Positions 7,163 through 12,164 of a stretch of DNA of 12,164 bases are shown here, in pieces. Both the position numbers and the translations under genes were made by a program. The notes beneath the pieces are model-generated. The model searched no databases. It was given only the letters and a program-made list of their open reading frames with translations, and was not told where the DNA came from. This DNA comes from an uncultured Clostridia bacterium (GTDB lineage: Bacteria; Bacillota; Clostridia; Oscillospirales; Ruminococcaceae), in assembly GCA_947629275.1 (NCBI GenBank), contig CANRDG010000051.1:1-12164 (forward strand), given 5' to 3'. Numbering within the stretch: position 1 is the stretch's first letter; every line of letters starts with the position of its first letter.

Positions 7163-7196
7163 ATAAATATGAAACTACCGTGAGGGGTGATGCTTT

Positions 7197-7928
7197 TTGG
7201 ATATAAAGAAAAATCTCTACCATACGGAATTTATAAACCGCGAATACAATATATCACATCTTGATTACAACAGGGAAAACGAGTTTTTCAATGCGATAAA
7301 GCAGGGCGATACCGAGGCTGCAAAACGCCTTTTCAAACCGCTTGCCACCGAGGATATGGGCAGACTTAGCGATGACGACCTGCGAAACCTAAAATACCAC
7401 CTGATAATAACCGTTGCGCTTATCACGCGTATATGCATCGAGGGCGGCATGGAAATGGAAGTCGCCTATAACCTCAGCGACATATACATAAGGAGTATTG
7501 ACAAATGCCGCAAGGAAGAAGATGTGAATATACTTCACCGCGAGCTGGTGGACGACTATGCCCAGCGCATGAGCCTTATTCAAAGGGCTAACCGCTGCCC
7601 GAGGTCAATAACGATATGCCTTGACTATATTTATGATAATCTGCATACAAAGATAACTCTCGACGACCTTGCAAAAAAGGTAGGACTTAGCAGCGCGTAC
7701 CTTTCAAAACTTTTCAAGGCTGAGGTCGGTATGCCTGTTTCGGAATACATAATGCGCAAGAGGGTCGAAGCCGCCGCGAATATGCTCAAATATTCAGAGT
7801 ATTCTGTGCTTGAGATAGCCGAGTACCTGTGTTTCAGTTCCGAGAGTTATTTTATACAGGTCTTTCGCCGTATAACGGGCGATACCCCGAAAGTCTACAG
7901 AGAAAAATATTTCAGAGTGAAAAAGTAA
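7197..7928 (+). CDS. AraC-family transcriptional regulator
   Basis: This 243-residue DNA-binding protein has a C-terminal AraC domain (about 138-240). The first helix-turn-helix is near 154-175 (ITLDDLAKKVGLSSAYLSKL) and the second near 203-226, with the family signature SSESYFIQVFRRITGDTPKVYRE. The N-terminal 130 residues look mostly helical and show no cupin sugar-binding pattern, so the ligand is not evident. Translation seems to start at TTG 7197: GAGGGG at 7182-7187 is properly spaced, and an in-frame stop at 7188 rules out an earlier start. It is divergent from the solute-binding protein and converges with the GH5 gene. Shared boxes in both neighbouring operon promoters suggest it controls beta-glucan capture and degradation. 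Confidence 0.9.
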   Translation: MDIKKNLYHTEFINREYNISHLDYNRENEFFNAIKQGDTEAAKRLFKPLATEDMGRLSDDDLRNLKYHLIITVALITRICIEGGMEMEVAYNLSDIYIRSIDKCRKEEDVNILHRELVDDYAQRMSLIQRANRCPRSITICLDYIYDNLHTKITLDDLAKKVGLSSAYLSKLFKAEVGMPVSEYIMRKRVEAAANMLKYSEYSVLEIAEYLCFSSESYFIQVFRRITGDTPKVYREKYFRVKK

Positions 7929-7931
7929 AGC

Positions 7932-7973
7932 AAAACGCTGTATCTGCCCACTACAACAGATACAGCGTTTTTT
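7932..7973. terminator. Bidirectional terminator between AraC and GH5 genes
   Basis: A perfect 15-base inverted repeat (7932-7946 with 7957-7971, ten-base loop) includes the A and T runs, giving a T-run after the stem on both strands. It sits between convergent stop codons (7928 plus, 7985 minus) and can serve both genes. Confidence 0.92.
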
Positions 7974-7984
7974 GTATGGATATA

Positions 7985-8935
7985 TCACAAATATTTAAGG
8001 AGTTGCTCTCTTATGCCGTCCAGGCGGCTGTCTGAAATGCCGAAGTCCATTTCCTTGTAGTTCCAAGCCGCGCGCGCTATGCCGTACTTTTCAAACACTG
8101 CATTTATGGCCTTATACCATTTCAGCGTGTCCTCCGGCGAAACAATGTCGATAACGCCGTACTCTCCACAGTAAAGCTCCGTGCCCTCAGCCTTTGCCTT
8201 TTCAATAGCCGAAGAAAATACCCGTTCAAAATATTCTTCTGAAACGCCGCTTTCCTCAAACGCCACCCTCTCTTTGGGGTCTATCTGGTTTGTCCAGTAT
8301 GCGCCCTGATGAGTAAATTTCAGCGGATCGTAACAGTGCATATTGTAGACCACCTTGTCGTCATACGGCTCGTCAAGGTCTTTAACTGCCTCAGGGCTGT
8401 TGTTCCAGTAGCTTCCCACGATAATAACGGTGTCTGGAGCATATTTGCGTATGCCCTGTATGCAGTCGTGAACGACTTTGTTCCATACTTTTATGAACGA
8501 CTGGTCGGTAACTTCGTTGAGCAGTTCAAAAGCAACGTCGTCACTGTACTTTCCGAAATGCTTCGCAAGTTCTTCCCATAAGCGGCAGAAACGCAGCTGA
8601 TATTTCTCGTCCTCAAAAAAGCCGTGTTCGTCCTCACCGTAATCGTCAAATGAAAATCCTGCCGTCTTATGAAGATCGGCAACCACTTTCAGCCCGTACT
8701 TGCGCGCAAGCTGTATGGCGTTTTCAAGGCGGTCAAAGCCGTCCTGATTGTAGCTGCCGTCAGCGTTTTCAAAAATGTTGTAATCAAACGGTATGCGAAC
8801 GTGATCAAGACCCCAAGCCGCTATTTTTTCAAAGTCATTTTCGGTAACAAAACTGTTTAGCCGCTCCTCGCTGTAATCGCACTGCGACAGCCAGCCGCCA
8901 AGGTCTATGCCTCTTTTAATGTTAAGTTGTTTCAT
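7985..8935 (-). CDS. Cytoplasmic GH5 endoglucanase, CelC-like
   Basis: This 316-residue glycoside hydrolase family 5 enzyme is predicted to cleave beta-1,4 or mixed beta-glucosidic bonds with retention. The likely acid/base is Glu141 in FELLNEV and the nucleophile Glu258 in LYCGEYGV. Other family residues are the early GIDLGGWLSQ, HVRIPFDY, His200-x-Tyr202 and Trp291 in AAWNYK. The pattern closely recalls CelC of Clostridium thermocellum (GH5 subfamily 37), from memory. There is no signal peptide, so it should act inside the cell on imported oligosaccharides. The start at 8935 follows AAAGGAG; a TTG at 8965 would overlap the upstream gene and is rejected. It begins 19 bases after the lichenase gene, with no terminator between, so the two form an operon. 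Confidence 0.93.
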   Translation of the reverse strand: MKQLNIKRGIDLGGWLSQCDYSEERLNSFVTENDFEKIAAWGLDHVRIPFDYNIFENADGSYNQDGFDRLENAIQLARKYGLKVVADLHKTAGFSFDDYGEDEHGFFEDEKYQLRFCRLWEELAKHFGKYSDDVAFELLNEVTDQSFIKVWNKVVHDCIQGIRKYAPDTVIIVGSYWNNSPEAVKDLDEPYDDKVVYNMHCYDPLKFTHQGAYWTNQIDPKERVAFEESGVSEEYFERVFSSAIEKAKAEGTELYCGEYGVIDIVSPEDTLKWYKAINAVFEKYGIARAAWNYKEMDFGISDSRLDGIREQLLKYL

Positions 8936-8954
8936 AATATCGCTCCTTTTTTGG

Positions 8955-9818
8955 TCATTCGTCAAACGGTGTGAATCTTATCCACTGATATTCGGCTGTC
9001 AGCGGCAGGTTATCGGCATTGAAGGCATTCAACCAACTGTCAACGCCCGTTCCGCACCATGCGTTCATCATTATCTTGCTTTCGGTAACGGGCAGATTGT
9101 AAGTCGCGGTGTGCACCTCGTAGTCGTCAACGAACCACACTATTTTGTCCTTGTGCCATTCAAAAGCGTAAGTGTGAAAATCTTCCGACGCGTCAAAGCC
9201 GAGATCCTGCAAATATTCGTGATTTCCCTGACCGTCCGTGAAATAGTTGAACTGCACCTTTGTGGTGTCTTTTCCCAGTATCTCAATGTCTATCTCGTCC
9301 CATGGGTTGTTGTCGGAAGGACCTGTGTAGGTGAAGAACGATGAAACAACGCCGTCGTTTTTTATAGCTTTCATGCTTACTTCGTAACGACCGTAGCCGT
9401 AAAAGTCCTTGCTGCGGAATTCTCCGCCCGAATACGGTATCATCTGCGGATTTTCATCGCCGTCGGAGATTATAAGCTGCATCGCCGCGTTTTCAAAAGT
9501 TACGTTCGCAGCCCTCCAGTACACGTTGAACATACTGCCGTTCGTCCAACCGTCGGAAGCCTCAAAATTATCAGGGCAGCCTTTTGTAAGGTCGGCGTAC
9601 ATCTCTTCTTTTATGACCGCAGGCGCGGCAGGTTGACTTTCTGTTTCAGAAGAAGTCACATCTGCGCTTTCACTGCTTTCATCAGCAGAAACGCTTTCAG
9701 TCACCAACGAAGTATCACCGCTATTGCTTTCAGAAACCGCCGAGCTGTCCGAGTTTCCGCACGATACAAGCATAGTCACTGACAGTACAAGAGCCAGAAT
9801 TATATTCGATTTTTTCAT
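8955..9818 (-). CDS. GH16 lichenase (beta-1,3-1,4-glucanase) lipoprotein
   Basis: This 287-residue protein is a surface-anchored glycoside hydrolase family 16 enzyme that should cut mixed-linkage beta-glucan (lichenan, cereal glucan; EC 3.2.1.73). It has a lipoprotein signal with lipobox LVSC (Cys20) and a Ser/Glu/Thr linker to about 65. The jelly-roll catalytic domain then carries the diagnostic WDEIDIEILG. Glu175 is the nucleophile, Asp177 the helper and Glu179 the acid/base. Flanking stretches GGEFRSKDFYGYGRYEVSMK, VSSFFTYTGPS, KDTTKVQFNYFTDG and MMNAWCGTGVDSWL match Bacillus and Clostridium lichenases as I know them. The start at 9818 follows GGAGG; a longer frame lacks such a site. Lipid anchoring, rather than free secretion, keeps products near the cell. 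Confidence 0.95.
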   Translation of the reverse strand: MKKSNIILALVLSVTMLVSCGNSDSSAVSESNSGDTSLVTESVSADESSESADVTSSETESQPAAPAVIKEEMYADLTKGCPDNFEASDGWTNGSMFNVYWRAANVTFENAAMQLIISDGDENPQMIPYSGGEFRSKDFYGYGRYEVSMKAIKNDGVVSSFFTYTGPSDNNPWDEIDIEILGKDTTKVQFNYFTDGQGNHEYLQDLGFDASEDFHTYAFEWHKDKIVWFVDDYEVHTATYNLPVTESKIMMNAWCGTGVDSWLNAFNADNLPLTAEYQWIRFTPFDE

Positions 9819-9850
9819 AAGCGTTACCTCCGTATTGATTTGTTGTAAAT

Positions 9851-9917
9851 ATAATATCACTAAAGTAAATTAGAAAATATCAATATTTTGTTCAAGATGT
9901 CATTTTGATGTTGCAAT
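9851..9917 (-). promoter_or_regulatory. Promoter of the lichenase/GH5 operon with two conserved boxes
   Basis: On the minus strand the -10 is TATTAT (9856 to 9851) preceded by TGA; no clear -35 is seen. Box 1, ATTGCAACATCAAA, lies at 9917 to 9904, and box 2, AATATTGATATTTT, at 9887 to 9874. Box 1 starts 61 bases upstream of the -10, exactly as in the solute-binding protein promoter, and both boxes are nearly identical to those there. This suggests one activator for both operons. Confidence 0.68.
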
Positions 9918-9923
9918 TTACCC

Positions 9924-9954
9924 AAAAAATAAAGGCACATATAAATGCACCTTT
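9924..9954 (-). terminator. Terminator after the BioY gene
   Basis: On the minus strand AAAGGTGCA and TGTGCCTTT pair over nine bases, two of them G-T, with a six-base loop, followed by ATTTTTT. It lies about 30 bases after the BioY stop and just upstream of the lichenase promoter boxes, insulating that operon. Confidence 0.75.
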
Positions 9955-9984
9955 TGAGTATATGCAGTTTTTGCTTGTGATGTT

Positions 9985-10551
9985 TTATATTATTTTCTTT
10001 ATCCTGCGTGAGAGCGTTACCGCAAGGAAAAGCTTTATCATATCGGGCAGTATGAAAGGGAATACACACATTGTAAGCGCGCCCCAGAGCCCTATACTGC
10101 CCACTTTGTCGGCGTATACGTGCATGAACCATGCCGTGCCGAAAGCATAGCAAAGCGCCAGCCCCAAAACAAGCGATATTACCGTTGGCAAAAGCTTTTC
10201 GCCGAATATTTTGGTTATAGCGCAGTAGCTGAGTGCAATGAACACAAATCCCGTTATGTAGCCGCCCGTCATGCCGGTAAGAGCAGCAAAACCGCCGCTG
10301 AAATTTGAAAATACCGGTACGCCCACAGCGCCTATAAAAATGTATACAAGTATAGCAAAAGTACCCCTCACCCTGCCGAGAGCCGCCAGCGCGAAGAACA
10401 CGCCGAATATCTGCATGGTGAAAGATACGTCGGTAAATGGCAGCCTTATGTTTATCCACGCGCAAACGGCTATAATAGCCGTCATTACCGCCGAAAGCGT
10501 AATGTCAACAGTTGTCAGCCGCCTGCCGCTTTTCTTTAATGTTATGCTCAT
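9985..10551 (-). CDS. bioY: BioY biotin transporter, ECF substrate-binding subunit
   Basis: This 188-residue hydrophobic protein with about six membrane segments is the biotin-binding S component of an energy-coupling-factor transporter. Family marks are the sequence GVPVFSNFSGG (77-87) followed by GMTGGYITGF (93-102), and the late LPDMIK with Asp170 and Lys173. Length is normal for BioY. Energy-coupling subunits (EcfA, EcfT) are not in this window, as is usual when a shared module is encoded elsewhere. The start is uncertain: ATG 10551 lies 12 bases from a GGAAAG, while an in-frame GTG at 10560 lies only three bases from it. No clear BirA operator was found before the gene, though a consensus promoter is present. 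Confidence 0.92.
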   Translation of the reverse strand: MSITLKKSGRRLTTVDITLSAVMTAIIAVCAWINIRLPFTDVSFTMQIFGVFFALAALGRVRGTFAILVYIFIGAVGVPVFSNFSGGFAALTGMTGGYITGFVFIALSYCAITKIFGEKLLPTVISLVLGLALCYAFGTAWFMHVYADKVGSIGLWGALTMCVFPFILPDMIKLFLAVTLSRRIKKII

Positions 10552-10586
10552 AAATATCACACACTTTCCGTCAAAAATACAATTTA

Positions 10587-10615
10587 ATTATAACATCAGA
10601 TGTTTGAGTTGTCAA
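10587..10615 (-). promoter_or_regulatory. Consensus promoter of bioY
   Basis: On the minus strand a perfect TTGACA (10615 to 10610), 17-base spacer and perfect TATAAT (10592 to 10587) preceded by TGT form an ideal extended -10 promoter. The -35 and part of the spacer are inside the last codons of the upstream membrane protein gene. The predicted start is near 10580. Confidence 0.88.
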
Positions 10616-11063
10616 TCTTTTCAAAGCGTTTCGGCAAAATCGTCAGTCGATGCAAAATTTGTTCGTGAAAAATGTGCGTAATAACAAATTCGTCTGCAAG
10701 CGCGCCCAAGTACGACAGCGCGAACCACAACATACAAAACGGCAGGCATATCTGCCCCATGTAATTGAGCGGTATGCCGGAGTAATCCCACACGTCAAGT
10801 TTCAGCCACAGGTTGTCTATCATGCCGCAGATAAGCTCAGACACGGTTATGAACATTGCCGAAACTATAAGCTGCTGCAAAAGCCCAAGCCTGCCGCAGC
10901 GCCGCAGCTGCCCCGTCAGCCCGATGAAAATAAAGCACAGACCGCCCAGCAGCCCCATTGAGATGTGCGTAAAACCTCGCGCCATGATCTCCATGCTGCC
11001 ATAGCACAAAGCCCCTATGCACATATATGAAAATATCCTTAAAAACAAGCGTTTACCAAGCAT
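10596..11063 (-). CDS. PF06541-like membrane protein (putative type IV ABC transporter permease)
   Basis: This 155-residue protein has four membrane segments (about 10-28, 34-52, 63-84, 103-122). It recalls the clostridial family named putative ABC-transporter type IV (PF06541). Its marks are LLGGLCFIFIGL, ITVSELICG with Glu76, VWDYSGIPLN (91-100) and MGQICLPFCMLWF (102-114). The family name is historical; its biochemical role is not known, and no ATPase partner is nearby. ATG 11063 follows AAAGGAA at good spacing. Only a weak promoter candidate is seen upstream (TTTCTG, 16-base spacer, TACATT preceded by TGT, on the minus strand near 11080-11110). The following bioY gene has its own promoter, but no terminator separates the two. 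Confidence 0.75.
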   Translation of the reverse strand: MLGKRLFLRIFSYMCIGALCYGSMEIMARGFTHISMGLLGGLCFIFIGLTGQLRRCGRLGLLQQLIVSAMFITVSELICGMIDNLWLKLDVWDYSGIPLNYMGQICLPFCMLWFALSYLGALADEFVITHIFHEQILHRLTILPKRFEKIDNSNI

Positions 11064-11123
11064 ATAAAATTCCTTTGCAAATAATGTAACATATATAATG
11101 TGTGCAGAAAAACTTGTTTTAAA

Positions 11124-11148
11124 ACCTGGATAAAATATTTTTTCAGGT
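11124..11148. repeat. Imperfect 25-base inverted repeat between divergent promoters
   Basis: ACCTG at 11124-11128 is mirrored by CAGGT at 11144-11148, with further symmetry inside an AT-rich centre. It ends 14 bases before the malic enzyme -35, so it could be an operator. With no T-run after it, it does not look like a terminator. I do not recognise the regulator. Confidence 0.45.
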
Positions 11149-11162
11149 GTAAAATGTTGCTG

Positions 11163-11191
11163 TTGAAATGAGGAAGAAAATGTGTTATACT
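11163..11191 (+). promoter_or_regulatory. Promoter of the malic enzyme gene
   Basis: TTGAAA (11163-11168), a 17-base spacer and TATACT (11186-11191) preceded by TGT form a strong sigma-A promoter. The predicted start is near 11198, leaving a short leader with the ribosome binding site AAAGGAAG. Confidence 0.85.
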
Positions 11192-11226
11192 AAGTAGTGA
11201 TGAATTTACCGAAAGGAAGTACATAT

Positions 11227-12164
11227 ATGGATTACGCACAAGTATCGCTGAAAAAGCACTATGAATGGAAAGGAAAGATAGAGGTGATATGCCGCGCGCC
11301 GCTTGAAACGCGCGATGACCTGTCGCTTGCATATACGCCCGGCGTTGCGCAGCCCTGCCTTGAAATACAAAAAGATATAAACAAAAGTTACGAGCTTACA
11401 AGGCGTTCAAATTTAGTTGCCGTGATCACCGACGGTACTGCCGTTTTGGGGCTTGGCGATATAGGTCCCGAGGCAGGTATGCCCGTTATGGAGGGCAAAT
11501 GCGCGCTGTTCAAAGCGTTTGGTGACGTTGACGCAGTGCCGCTGTGCGTGCGCTCAAAAGACGTTGACGAGATAGTGAACACCGTAAGCCTTATAGCAGG
11601 CTCTTTCGGCGGAATAAACTTGGAAGATATATCAGCTCCGCGCTGCTTTGAGATTGAAAGAAAACTCAAAGAGCGCTGCGATATACCCATTTTTCACGAC
11701 GATCAGCACGGTACTGCCGTGGTGGTGCTTGCCGCCATGCTCAATGCCCTGCGGCTCACGGGAAGAAGCATAGACAACATACGCGTTGTTACCAGCGGTG
11801 CAGGCGCGGCAGGGATCGCTATAATAAAACTGCTCATCGCCATGGGTCTTAAAGATGTTATAATGTGCGACAGAACAGGCGCGATATACGAGGGCAGGGA
11901 AGGTCTTAACAGCGAAAAGCAGGAAATGGCTAAGATAACTAACCGCAACATGGTAAATGGCACTTTGGCGCAGGCTCTTGAGGGCGCGGACGTGTTCATA
12001 GGAGTTTCTGCTCCCAACTGCGTAACGCCCGAAATGGTAAAGGCTATGTCGCCAAACCCCATTTTGTTCCCTATGGCTAACCCCGTTCCCGAAATAATGC
12101 CCGACCTTGCAAAGCAGGCAGGCGCGGCAGTCGTAGGTACGGGCAGAAGCGATTTTCCCAACCA
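11227..12164 (+). CDS. NAD(P)-dependent malic enzyme (partial, C-terminus missing)
   Basis: This enzyme oxidatively decarboxylates malate to pyruvate and CO2 with reduction of NAD or NADP, linking C4 acids to pyruvate in fermentative metabolism. My plus-strand translation gives 312 residues before the window ends. Visible are LAYTPGVA with Tyr36, ITDGTAVLGLGDIG (67-80), EGK with Lys91, metal-ligand region LEDI (Glu133, Asp134), FHDDQHGTA (157-164), the dinucleotide-binding GAGAAG (191-196) and MANPVPE near 283-289. This is the short bacterial class of about 380-410 residues without a phosphotransacetylase domain visible so far, so the last 70-100 residues are probably missing. ATG 11227 follows AAAGGAAG. 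Coenzyme preference cannot be fixed from what is seen. Confidence 0.95.
   Translation, partial: MDYAQVSLKKHYEWKGKIEVICRAPLETRDDLSLAYTPGVAQPCLEIQKDINKSYELTRRSNLVAVITDGTAVLGLGDIGPEAGMPVMEGKCALFKAFGDVDAVPLCVRSKDVDEIVNTVSLIAGSFGGINLEDISAPRCFEIERKLKERCDIPIFHDDQHGTAVVVLAAMLNALRLTGRSIDNIRVVTSGAGAAGIAIIKLLIAMGLKDVIMCDRTGAIYEGREGLNSEKQEMAKITNRNMVNGTLAQALEGADVFIGVSAPNCVTPEMVKAMSPNPILFPMANPVPEIMPDLAKQAGAAVVGTGRSDFPN

Noticed and set aside
7095..7165. Very AT-rich stretch considered as an origin or mobile-element scar
   Set aside because: No DnaA boxes, terminal repeats or target duplications were seen; divergent promoters and regulatory boxes explain it.
8936..8965. Longer start for the GH5 enzyme
   Set aside because: It overlaps the lichenase stop and includes the AAAGGAG that serves ATG 8935.
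9860..10465. Minus-strand frame of 201 codons
   Set aside because: It overlaps bioY in another frame, is rich in Arg, His and Cys, and lacks a ribosome binding site; bioY has clear family motifs.
11388..12161. Two minus-strand frames at the right end
   Set aside because: They are shadows of the malic enzyme gene, which has full motifs, a promoter and a ribosome binding site on the plus strand.

Overview
The window looks like a chromosomal piece of a plant-fibre-degrading Gram-positive anaerobe of the Ruminococcus/Oscillospiraceae type. This is inferred from strong AGGAGG-like ribosome binding sites, consensus sigma-A promoters with extended -10 elements, lipoproteins of the form C-G-(N/D)-S-D-S-S followed by Ser/Glu/Thr linkers, a Clostridium-like lichenase and CelC-like GH5 enzyme, and a BceRS-BceAB peptide-resistance module. 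The genus is not proven. No RNA genes, CRISPR arrays, insertion sequences or phage genes were seen.

Positions 1-4630 (all minus strand, so read right to left) hold a Bce-type antimicrobial-peptide sensing and detoxification module: an AlkZ-related protein of unknown function, a BceR-like response regulator, a BceS-like histidine kinase, then an ABC ATPase and an FtsX-type permease that runs off the left edge. A strong promoter lies before the AlkZ-related gene. A second promoter lies before the ATPase, preceded by two overlapping copies of the known BceR-type operator pattern, one helical turn apart.

Positions 4752-8935 and on to 9818 hold what I read as a beta-glucan utilisation locus. It contains an extracellular solute-binding lipoprotein plus a companion lipoprotein (minus), a divergent AraC-family regulator (plus), and a secreted GH16 lichenase lipoprotein followed by a cytoplasmic CelC-like GH5 glucanase (minus). 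The promoters of the binding-protein operon and the glucanase operon, 2.8 kb apart, share two sequence boxes at identical distances from their -10 elements. One box also covers the -35 of the AraC gene. The simplest reading is one regulon controlled by that AraC protein: lichenase cuts mixed-linkage glucan outside the cell, the binding protein captures oligosaccharides, and the GH5 enzyme finishes hydrolysis inside. No transporter permeases or ATPase for the binding protein are present here.

Positions 9985-12164 hold a BioY biotin transporter subunit and a PF06541-like membrane protein (both minus, the BioY promoter being embedded in the end of the upstream gene), and a divergent malic enzyme gene (plus) that runs off the right edge. 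Every intergenic stretch is under 300 bases; those with recognisable signals are described below.
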